NCBI GenBank assembly: GCA_030705745.1
Contig: JAUZPT010000225.1
Coordinates: 1-5,300, forward strand
Length of the DNA stretch: 5,300 nucleotides
Direction of reading: 5' to 3'
Source: Bacillota bacterium
GTDB taxonomy: Bacteria; Bacillota; Bacilli; Bacillales; Cytobacillaceae
In this document: one piece after another, positions 1-5,300 of the stretch
Layout: every line of letters begins with the position of its first letter
How positions within the stretch are numbered: the first letter of the stretch is position 1
The notes under the pieces: generated by a model
The model's database searches: none
What the model was told of the DNA's origin: nothing
The model's input: only the letters and a program-made list of their open reading frames with translations
Translations under genes and position numbers: made by a program

Positions 1-65
1 ATTTATATAAAGCGAGTGAGATCATTGCACTTACTTTATTAAATTGGTGTGAAGTGGATATTTGA
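1..65 (+). CDS. Possible 3' end of an upstream gene (partial)
   Basis: Reading from base 3, the + strand is open from the window edge to a TGA at 63-65 and gives about 20 residues (LYKASEIIALTLLNWCEVDI). The stop lies 28 bases before the TTG start of the aldehyde dehydrogenase, with only that gene's ribosome binding site between and no terminator, as expected for two genes of one operon. A second frame, from base 1, is also open to a TAA at 40-42, so the frame is not certain. The fragment is too short to identify a family. Confidence 0.35.
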   Translation, partial: LYKASEIIALTLLNWCEVDI

Positions 66-79
66 ATTGCTTAACAGCT

Positions 80-85
80 GGGAGG
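80..85 (+). promoter_or_regulatory. Ribosome binding site that fixes the aldehyde dehydrogenase start
   Basis: GGGAGG lies 8 bases before the TTG at 94-96. The upstream in-frame GTG at 49 has no purine-rich Shine-Dalgarno at a suitable distance and would add 15 residues that do not look like an aldehyde dehydrogenase N-terminus. This site therefore supports TTG-94 as the start. Confidence 0.8.
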
Positions 86-93
86 TTTTTGTT

Positions 94-1515
94 TTGAAGC
101 AATTGTTATGGATTGGCGGGCAATACCGGGAAACATCATCATTTATTGAATTAAAAAGCCCATTCCATCACGGGAAATTGGCAGACGTTGCATCGGCAAG
201 CGAAGAAGACGTACTTGATGCGATTTCAGTTGGCCATGAAGCGGCTAAAACGATGGCTGAACTCACAGCCCACCAAAGAGCAGAAATTTTGGAAAACGTG
301 GTTTCATTGTTGAAAATAGAAAAAGAAGATTGTGCAAGGATCATTGCACAGGAAGCCGCGAAACCAATTAAAGCTGCCCGAGCAGAGGTGGAACGAACGA
401 TTATGACGTATGCCTTCGCTGCACAGGAAGCGCGGCGTATTCACGGAGAAACGGTACCGATGGATGCAGCTCCTGGTGGAGAAGGCCGTCTTGCTTTTAC
501 AGTAAAAGAGCCAATCGGACTCATAGCTGCAATCACTCCTTTTAACTTCCCAATGAATTTGGTTGCGCACAAAGTGGGACCAGCAATTGCTGCGGGCAAT
601 ACAGTTGTTCTAAAGCCAGCTAGCCAGACGCCGCTATCAGCGTATAAGATAGCAGAGCTTTTCGATCGTTCCGGTTTGCCGAAGGGTGCGCTGAATGTCG
701 TAACAGGAAGCGGCCGGGCGATTGGGGATTTTTTGGTAAAAGATGATCGTGTTAAGATGGTCACCTTCACAGGCAGTCCAGAAGTGGGGAAACATATACG
801 AGAAAACTCTGGATTGAAAAAGGTTACTCTTGAACTCGGATCCAATTCAGCTGTAATTGTAGATGAAGGCATTGATTTTGAGAAAACGGTACCGAGAATC
901 GTCAGTGGAGCGTTTGCGTATCAAGGTCAGGTGTGCATTTCCGTCCAGCGTATCTTTGTTCATGATTCGATTTATGACTCGTTCGTTGATGCATTTGTGC
1001 AGGAAACGAATAAATTAAAAATCGGAAATCCTTTGGACGAGGATACGGATATTTCTTCGATGATTACTGCCTATGATACAAATCGGACGAGTAATTGGGT
1101 TCACGAAGCAATCGGAAATGGAGCAAAGCTTGCCCTTGGAGGGAGTGCGGAGGCAGGAATATTTCAGCCGACTGTGCTGCTTCAAGTCCCTCTTAGCGAG
1201 AAAGTATCATGTGAGGAAGTTTTTGCTCCTGTCGTTCATATCAATCGATTCCAAAGCTTTAACGATGCGATCGATATGGTGAATGAATCGAAATATGGGC
1301 TTCAGGCAGGAATATTCACAAACGATGTCCACAAGGCTATTAAGGCAGCAAAAAAGCTGGAGGTCGGTGGTGTCATGATCAACGAAATTCCTACTTTCCG
1401 TGTCGACCAAATGCCGTATGGCGGTGTGAAAATGAGCGGCATGGGCAGAGAAGGAATTAAATATGCTATTGAGGAAATGACCGAATTAAAGCTCATCAGT
1501 TTTAAGACGGAGTAG
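94..1515 (+). CDS. NAD(P)-dependent aldehyde dehydrogenase, lactaldehyde/succinate-semialdehyde-like group
   Basis: Soluble cytoplasmic enzyme that should oxidise an aldehyde to a carboxylic acid with NAD(P)+. From the TTG start it is 473 residues, normal for the superfamily. Visible landmarks: ITPFNFP with oxyanion Asn151; VLKPAS with cofactor-binding Lys174; the Rossmann FTGSPEVG segment at 225-232; general base Glu247 in LELGSNS; catalytic Cys281 in GQVCISVQRI; EEVFAPV with Glu375; and PYGGVKMSGMGREG at 441-454. The ELGSNS plus GQVCISVQR combination recalls the ALDH family 21-like (lactaldehyde/y4uC) group rather than classical betaine or GapN enzymes; this is recognition from memory. All catalytic residues are intact. 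The substrate cannot be read from sequence; with the kamA/ablB neighbours, a semialdehyde of lysine breakdown is a reasonable inference. A strong terminator follows, so it probably ends its own transcription unit. Confidence 0.93.
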   Translation: MKQLLWIGGQYRETSSFIELKSPFHHGKLADVASASEEDVLDAISVGHEAAKTMAELTAHQRAEILENVVSLLKIEKEDCARIIAQEAAKPIKAARAEVERTIMTYAFAAQEARRIHGETVPMDAAPGGEGRLAFTVKEPIGLIAAITPFNFPMNLVAHKVGPAIAAGNTVVLKPASQTPLSAYKIAELFDRSGLPKGALNVVTGSGRAIGDFLVKDDRVKMVTFTGSPEVGKHIRENSGLKKVTLELGSNSAVIVDEGIDFEKTVPRIVSGAFAYQGQVCISVQRIFVHDSIYDSFVDAFVQETNKLKIGNPLDEDTDISSMITAYDTNRTSNWVHEAIGNGAKLALGGSAEAGIFQPTVLLQVPLSEKVSCEEVFAPVVHINRFQSFNDAIDMVNESKYGLQAGIFTNDVHKAIKAAKKLEVGGVMINEIPTFRVDQMPYGGVKMSGMGREGIKYAIEEMTELKLISFKTE

Positions 1516-1578
1516 CTTCAATTAAATAATAAGGAAATTTATAAAAATAAACCATTCCTTTACATCATGTCTTTTATC

Positions 1579-1612
1579 AAATGTCTGGCCATTTTAACGG
1601 CCAGGCATTTTT
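1579..1612 (+). terminator. Rho-independent terminator after the aldehyde dehydrogenase
   Basis: CTGGCC at 1585-1590 pairs with GGCCAG at 1599-1604 around an 8-base loop. The helix extends outward (1579-1584 with 1605-1610) with one G-U pair, to about 12 pairs. A T-run at 1608-1612 follows. It lies 64 bases after the stop codon and separates this gene from ablB. Confidence 0.88.
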
Positions 1613-1699
1613 CAAAGAAATTCTCGGTTCTATTTGAAACTTTTACTCAACTAAATTAACGGGCAAAGCATATGTTTTGATGAAAGGAGTTCCATTGAT
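1613..1699 (+). promoter_or_regulatory. ablB leader with ribosome binding site; promoter not clearly identified
   Basis: Because a strong terminator precedes it, this 87-base AT-rich stretch should hold the promoter of ablB. AAAGGAG at 1683-1689 is the ribosome binding site, 10 bases before the ATG. I see no convincing sigma-A -35/-10 pair and no sigma-54 GG-N10-GC element. The only partial match is CATATGTTT at 1669-1677, with an AC 17 bases upstream at 1650-1651. This resembles the sporulation mother-cell sigma-K/sigma-E pattern, but it would start the transcript almost on the ribosome binding site. Confidence 0.45.
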
Positions 1700-2551
1700 A
1701 TGGCTCAACTTGCTTCAACGATTTTCCTGGATGAAAAAAATTACAAAATGGAAGTGTGCCTTGATCCGTTTAATAAACGAATTCGCATCGATGATTATAG
1801 GGGGAAATTCGCCTCTATCATAACAAAATCCGAAGAATTGGCCCACAACAACAAATCCGAAAAACTAATTTTTAAAGGACATGCAAAAGATCTTCAAAAA
1901 TTTCTTGAATCTGGTTTTCAGCTCGAAGCAACAATTGACAATTATTTTCGCGGTTCGGATGCATATTTTTTCACAAAGTATTTTGATGCAAACAGAAAAA
2001 AGAATGATCACTGGATAACAGAGGACGGAATGATCCATAGTATTTTTCATTTGGAACCCTCAATCGAACAAATGCATCCTCCTGTGAAATACCAGCTTTT
2101 AAGGGGGGAAGAAAAACATGCCGGAAAGCTTTCAGAGATGTATCGTCAAGTCTTCAAAGTGTATCCTACTCCATTGCACAATGCTGATTATATAAAAAAA
2201 ACGATGAAGGAAGGCACTGTTTATTATTTATTTCTTGATGAGGAAAATGTGATCAGCGCAGCCTCTGCAGAAAGTAACCATTTTTATAAAAATGCCGAAC
2301 TGACCGATTGTGCAACACTAACAGAATACCGCCAACATGGATTAATGAAGTTCTTATTGCAAAAACTTGAGGAAGAGCTGATCGGTCAAGGTATTTATTG
2401 TGCCTATTCGATCGCACGAGCGCTATCATTTGGAATGAATGCTGTCTTTTTTCAACTTGGTTATTCTTATCGTGGCAGATTGATGAATAATGTTTTTATT
2501 TACGATAAGCTTGAAAACATGAATGTGTGGGTGAAGAATCTGGCCAGGTGA
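1700..2551 (+). CDS. ablB: Beta-lysine N6-acetyltransferase (AblB/YodP family)
   Basis: Transfers acetyl from acetyl-CoA to the epsilon-amino group of L-beta-lysine, giving N6-acetyl-beta-lysine, the step after lysine 2,3-aminomutase. The 283-residue length matches Bacillus YodP and archaeal AblB. Residues 1-130 form the family's less conserved N-terminal part. A GNAT acetyltransferase domain follows at about 131-265. Its acetyl-CoA loop is a RQHGLM variant at 211-216 (usual pattern R/QxxGxG/A), followed by a helix at 217-228. The C-terminal block SIARALSFGMNAVFFQLGY (237-255) leading into the GRLMNN segment is, from memory, a hallmark of AblB proteins. No signal peptide or membrane segment is seen, so it is cytoplasmic. 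The kamA gene one position downstream strongly supports the assignment. It probably has its own promoter, since a terminator lies upstream, and may be co-transcribed with the activator gene 70 bases downstream, as no hairpin separates them. Confidence 0.92.
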   Translation: MAQLASTIFLDEKNYKMEVCLDPFNKRIRIDDYRGKFASIITKSEELAHNNKSEKLIFKGHAKDLQKFLESGFQLEATIDNYFRGSDAYFFTKYFDANRKKNDHWITEDGMIHSIFHLEPSIEQMHPPVKYQLLRGEEKHAGKLSEMYRQVFKVYPTPLHNADYIKKTMKEGTVYYLFLDEENVISAASAESNHFYKNAELTDCATLTEYRQHGLMKFLLQKLEEELIGQGIYCAYSIARALSFGMNAVFFQLGYSYRGRLMNNVFIYDKLENMNVWVKNLAR

Positions 2552-2588
2552 CAAAAAATTGGCATTCAGGTGACAATTTCTCGGCATC
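2545..2588 (+). repeat. Tandem 22-bp direct repeat carrying two operator-like dyads
   Basis: Two 22-base units (2545-2566 and 2567-2588) share CAGGTGACAA exactly at their starts and GGCAT near their ends, 16 of 22 positions in all. Each contains a 16-base imperfect dyad: TGACAA-N4-TTGGCA at 2549-2564 (5 of 6 half-site positions symmetric) and TGACAA-N4-TCGGCA at 2571-2586 (4 of 6). The centres are 22 bp apart, two helical turns, so two dimers would sit on one DNA face. The first unit overlaps the ablB stop codon. Binding by the downstream activator is an inference; an unrelated repressor site is also possible. Confidence 0.6.
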
Positions 2589-2607
2589 CCGATCATAAGA
2601 ATAATAT

Positions 2608-2613
2608 GGGGTG
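2608..2613 (+). promoter_or_regulatory. Ribosome binding site for the sigma-54 activator
   Basis: GGGGTG lies 8 bases before the ATG at 2622. This spacing favours Met1 over two further in-frame ATG codons at 2631 and 2640, which have no Shine-Dalgarno of their own. No clear sigma-A promoter is visible between the tandem repeat and this site. Confidence 0.65.
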
Positions 2614-2621
2614 CTGAAAAA

Positions 2622-4019
2622 ATGGTTCACATGGAACATATGACGAAGGAAGTTTTGGGAGCAATACTAAAAAGTATTGATGAAGGAATTCATGTAGTAA
2701 ATACCGATGGACAAACCATATATTATAACGAAGTGGCAGCAAAACATGATGGCCTCGAGGTGAATGAAGTACTGGGAAAGCCATTGTTGACAGCCTTTCC
2801 TTCATTAACGGAAGGAACAAGTACGTTATTAAGGGTGATTAGATCGGAAAAGCCGATCTTTAATCAAACGCAGATGTACGTGAATATGCATGGAAACAAA
2901 ATTGAAACGATGAATACGACCCTGCCGATTTTTTTGGAAAAGAAAATAATTGGAGCAGTCGAAATTGCCAAGGATTATTCGCGAATGAAACTGTTAGCCG
3001 AAAGGCTTCTTGATTTGCAAAAGGGATTTAAAAAAGAAGAAAACCGAGATCCAAAACGAAAAAACGTAAAATACACGCTCGATGATTTGAAAACAACGAA
3101 TGAAGAGTTTCTTCGCATGAAAATTGAAGCTGTAAAACTGGCGAAATCTGATTCTCCGATTCTTGTATACGGAGAAAGCGGCACCGGTAAGGAATTGTTT
3201 GTTCAGGGTATCCATGATGCTTCGTTAAGAGCGCAGGGGCCATTTATTGCACAGAACTGTGCAGCGATTCCTGAAACGTTGCTTGAGAGTATTTTATTCG
3301 GAACCGCAAAAGGAAGTTATACAGGTGCAGTTGAACGGAAGGGCCTTTTCGAATTGGCTGACGGGGGAACACTATTTCTTGATGAACTTCATACGATGCC
3401 AATCGAGCTTCAGGCGAAGCTTTTAAGAGTGTTGGAGGATGGATTAGTTCGAAAGGTTGGTGGATCACATAGCAATGTGGCCAATGTCAGGGTAATTGCA
3501 GCGATGAACGAACACCCTAAACAAGCATTACTAGAACGTAAACTGAGGTCTGACCTTTTTTATCGATTAAATGTGTTCGCTTTCTCTTTGCAGCCATTAA
3601 GAGAGCGTAAAGAAGATATTCTTTACTTAACAGATTTTTTTATCCAATTGTACAATGAACAGTTATTTAAAAAAGTACAAGGAATCGAAAGGGAAGTAGA
3701 GCTATTTTTTTTACGGTATGCATGGCCAGGAAATGTCCGGGAACTGAAGCATACGATTGAATATATGATGAATGTTTGCGAAGGGAATATCCTCTTATCT
3801 TCACATTTACCTGTGATGCTTAAGCAGTATGGGAGCATTGAAAATACGAGAAATAAAGAAGAAGTTTCACTATCGTTGCGCTCCAGCATGAGAAACCATG
3901 AAAGACAGCTGATCGAAGAAGCATTGTATAAAACGAGTGGGAATATTCAGCAGGCGTCCAAACTGCTCGATATCCCAAGGCAGACACTTCAGTATAAAAT
4001 TCAAAAACTTCTTAATTAA
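2622..4019 (+). CDS. kamR: Sigma-54-dependent transcriptional activator, PAS-AAA+-Fis type (RocR/KamR-like)
   Basis: Bacterial enhancer-binding protein, 465 residues, close to RocR in length and layout. An N-terminal PAS-type sensor domain (about 10-118) has the ILKSIDEGIHVVNTDG opening typical of RocR-like regulators. The AAA+ domain (about 155-395) has Walker A GESGTGKE (184-191), the sigma-54-contacting loop as GSYTGA (231-236), Walker B LFLDEL with Asp254/Glu255, candidate arginine fingers Arg309 and Arg315 in LRSDLFYRLN, and sensor II WPGNVREL (368-375). A Fis-type helix-turn-helix closes the protein (NIQQASKLLDIPRQTLQYKI, 441-460). There is no receiver domain, so it probably responds to a small ligand, perhaps lysine or a lysine product, rather than to a kinase. 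The sigma-54 promoter 100 bases downstream, ahead of kamA, makes kamA its likely target. I recall that the Bacillus thuringiensis kam locus is controlled by sigma-54 and a regulator named KamR; the symbol here rests on that analogy. Confidence 0.9.
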   Translation: MVHMEHMTKEVLGAILKSIDEGIHVVNTDGQTIYYNEVAAKHDGLEVNEVLGKPLLTAFPSLTEGTSTLLRVIRSEKPIFNQTQMYVNMHGNKIETMNTTLPIFLEKKIIGAVEIAKDYSRMKLLAERLLDLQKGFKKEENRDPKRKNVKYTLDDLKTTNEEFLRMKIEAVKLAKSDSPILVYGESGTGKELFVQGIHDASLRAQGPFIAQNCAAIPETLLESILFGTAKGSYTGAVERKGLFELADGGTLFLDELHTMPIELQAKLLRVLEDGLVRKVGGSHSNVANVRVIAAMNEHPKQALLERKLRSDLFYRLNVFAFSLQPLRERKEDILYLTDFFIQLYNEQLFKKVQGIEREVELFFLRYAWPGNVRELKHTIEYMMNVCEGNILLSSHLPVMLKQYGSIENTRNKEEVSLSLRSSMRNHERQLIEEALYKTSGNIQQASKLLDIPRQTLQYKIQKLLN

Positions 4020-4021
4020 AC

Positions 4022-4048
4022 CGCCGGAATTTCGGCGTATTTTTTTTG
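4022..4048 (+). terminator. Rho-independent terminator after the sigma-54 activator gene
   Basis: CGCCG at 4022-4026 pairs with CGGCG at 4033-4037 around a 6-base loop, followed directly by a T-rich run to 4048. It starts 3 bases after the stop codon. It should isolate kamA from read-through, so that kamA depends on its own sigma-54 promoter. Confidence 0.88.
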
Positions 4049-4057
4049 TTTAAAAAA

Positions 4058-4082
4058 GAAATGGAGTTTCAAAGTCTATTTC
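4058..4082 (+). promoter_or_regulatory. Candidate upstream activator site for the kamA promoter
   Basis: GAAATGGA (4058-4065) and TCTATTTC (4075-4082) form an inverted repeat with 7 of 8 positions symmetric and a 9-base spacer. The centre is about 77 bp before the predicted transcription start, within the usual range for enhancer sites of sigma-54 activators. The DNA is AT-rich and such a dyad could occur by chance, and its halves do not match the tandem repeat near 2545-2588. Confidence 0.3.
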
Positions 4083-4118
4083 ATCAAGCATTACTCCTAT
4101 GTTATTTAATATTGAAAT

Positions 4119-4136
4119 GTTGGCATGGAACTTGCA
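4119..4136 (+). promoter_or_regulatory. Sigma-54 (-24/-12) promoter of kamA
   Basis: TGGCATGGAACTTGCA (4121-4136, preceded by TT) matches the consensus TGGCAC-N5-TTGCA at all positions but one. The invariant GG (4122-4123) and GC (4134-4135) are exactly 10 bases apart. Transcription should start near 4147, leaving a leader of about 24 bases that contains the AGGAGG ribosome binding site. A sigma-54 activator gene directly upstream strengthens the call. Confidence 0.92.
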
Positions 4137-4170
4137 TCAATATTGAATATAGGGGATAGGAGGAATTTAC

Positions 4171-5300
4171 ATGAAGCAGACACTATACAAGCCTGCAAGG
4201 CATTGGAAAGAGATCGAATTATGGAAAGATGTTACGGACGAACAGTGGAATGATTGGCTATGGCAGTTAACGAACACGGTTCGGACCTTGGGGGATTTGA
4301 AAAAAGTGGTTAACTTGACTCCTGAGGAGGAGGAAGGTGTTAAAATCTCGACCAAAACAATCCCGCTAAATATTACACCTTATTACGCATCGCTAATGAA
4401 TCCGGACGATCCTCGATGCCCGGTTCGTATGCAGTCCGTTCCGATATCAAAAGAAATCTATAAAACGAAATATGATCTTGAGGACCCTCTTCACGAGGAT
4501 GAAGATTCGCCTGTAGCCGGCCTAACCCACCGGTACCCAGATCGAGTGCTTTTCCTTGTAACGAATCAATGCTCGATGTATTGCCGCTACTGTACGCGTC
4601 GCAGGTTTTCCGGTCAGATTGGCATGGGAGTACCGAAAAAACAGCTTGATGCAGCGATTGCCTATATTGCACAAACACCTCAAGTACGAGATGTACTCAT
4701 CTCTGGTGGCGATGGATTGTTGATTAACGATACGGTGCTTGAATACATTTTAAAAAATTTAAGAGAAATTGATCATGTCGAAATCATTCGGATAGGAACG
4801 CGTGCACCTGTCGTATTTCCGCAGCGTATCACAGAAAATCTATGCAATATATTAAAAAAATATCATCCTGTCTGGCTGAACACCCATTTTAATACTTCAA
4901 TCGAAATTACGGAGGACTCAAAGCGAGCGTGTGAAATGCTTGCAAATGCAGGAGTTCCACTCGGAAACCAGTCCGTTATTCTAGCGGGAATTAATGACAG
5001 TGTACCGATTATGAAAAGGCTCATGCATGACCTCGTGAAAATTCGTGTCAGGCCCTATTATATTTATCAGTGCGATTTATCCGAAGGAATTGGGCATTTC
5101 CGTGCACCTGTGTCGAAAGGTCTTGAAATTATTGAAGGCTTGCGTGGGCACACTTCGGGTTATGCTGTACCTACTTTCGTCGTCGATGCACCTGGAGGCG
5201 GGGGGAAAATCTCGCTCCAGCCAAATTACCTCATCTCCCAAAGCGCCGAAAAAGTTGTCCTTCGCAATTTTGAAGGCGTCATTACTTCATATCCTGAACC
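4171..5300 (+). CDS. ablA: L-lysine 2,3-aminomutase (5' part, runs off the window)
   Basis: Also known as kamA (yodO in B. subtilis). Radical-SAM, PLP-dependent enzyme that interconverts L-lysine and L-beta-lysine; cytoplasmic and oxygen-sensitive. The visible 376 codons are intact and the frame is open at the window end, against roughly 415-470 residues for family members. Key residues: CxxxCxxC for the [4Fe-4S] cluster at Cys134, Cys138 and Cys141 (CSMYCRYC); Arg143; ISGGDGLL at 178-185; substrate-contacting Asp302 (YQCDLSEG) and Asp339 (VVDAPGG); and PLP-binding Lys346 in PGGGGK. These align at a constant +9 offset to Arg134, Asp293, Asp330 and Lys337 as I recall them from the Clostridium subterminale enzyme. 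Position 277 is Ser where that enzyme has a zinc-ligand Cys. AGGAGG at 4158-4163 lies 7 bases before the ATG, and a sigma-54 promoter drives the gene. The C-terminus is not visible. Confidence 0.96.
   Translation, partial: MKQTLYKPARHWKEIELWKDVTDEQWNDWLWQLTNTVRTLGDLKKVVNLTPEEEEGVKISTKTIPLNITPYYASLMNPDDPRCPVRMQSVPISKEIYKTKYDLEDPLHEDEDSPVAGLTHRYPDRVLFLVTNQCSMYCRYCTRRRFSGQIGMGVPKKQLDAAIAYIAQTPQVRDVLISGGDGLLINDTVLEYILKNLREIDHVEIIRIGTRAPVVFPQRITENLCNILKKYHPVWLNTHFNTSIEITEDSKRACEMLANAGVPLGNQSVILAGINDSVPIMKRLMHDLVKIRVRPYYIYQCDLSEGIGHFRAPVSKGLEIIEGLRGHTSGYAVPTFVVDAPGGGGKISLQPNYLISQSAEKVVLRNFEGVITSYPE

Noticed and set aside
28..44. TTGCAC-like stretch upstream of the aldehyde dehydrogenase as a sigma-54 promoter
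   Set aside because: It lacks the GG of the -24 element and the GC of the -12 element, and the stretch may be coding for the upstream gene.
441..872. 143-residue open frame on the - strand
   Set aside because: It lies wholly inside the aldehyde dehydrogenase gene, has no ribosome binding site or recognisable domain, and is an antisense shadow of a well-supported gene.
1531..1560. AAGGAA / TTCCTT inverted repeat just after the aldehyde dehydrogenase stop
   Set aside because: Only 6 pairs with an 18-base loop and no following T-run; the strong hairpin at 1579-1612 is the evident terminator.
2559..2574. TTGGCATTCAGGTGAC as a second sigma-54 promoter, before the activator gene
   Set aside because: The -24 half looks right, but the base pair 10 positions after GG is AC instead of the required GC, and the bases are better explained by the tandem dyads.
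4373..4678. 101-residue open frame on the - strand
   Set aside because: It is antisense to kamA across its conserved radical-SAM region and shows no family motif.

Overview
The window looks like chromosomal DNA from a low-GC, Gram-positive, Bacillus-like bacterium. The ribosome binding sites are strong AGGAGG/AAAGGAG types, one gene uses a TTG start, the terminators are compact GC hairpins with T-runs, and the proteins resemble Bacillus YodP, RocR and KamA/YodO. All supported genes are on the + strand. The theme is lysine conversion through the 2,3-aminomutase route.

Layout: the first ~65 bases are probably the tail of an upstream gene. A complete aldehyde dehydrogenase follows (94-1515, starting at a TTG rather than the farther upstream GTG), closed by a strong terminator at 1579-1612. 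Next is ablB/yodP, a beta-lysine N6-acetyltransferase (1700-2551). A 70-base gap holding a tandem repeat of operator-like dyads leads to a RocR/KamR-type sigma-54 activator with a PAS domain (2622-4019), closed by a terminator at 4022-4048. A near-consensus -24/-12 sigma-54 promoter (4119-4136) then drives ablA/kamA, lysine 2,3-aminomutase (4171 to past the window end; 376 codons visible).

How the genes fit together: KamA converts L-lysine to L-beta-lysine and AblB acetylates it to N6-acetyl-beta-lysine. That product is an osmolyte in methanogenic archaea, but in Bacillus it is probably an intermediate of lysine breakdown towards 4-aminobutyrate. The sigma-54 activator is the obvious candidate to switch on kamA. 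The aldehyde dehydrogenase could act late in such a pathway, for example on succinate semialdehyde, but its sequence does not fix the substrate.

The known families explain most of the window, and I see no wholly new system. The points worth a second look are regulatory and architectural. The activator gene splits the usual ablA-ablB pair. Two dyads one 22-bp repeat apart overlap the ablB stop codon. A canonical sigma-54 promoter sits directly behind the activator's terminator. There are no RNA genes, CRISPR arrays, insertion sequences or gene-free stretches over 300 bases.
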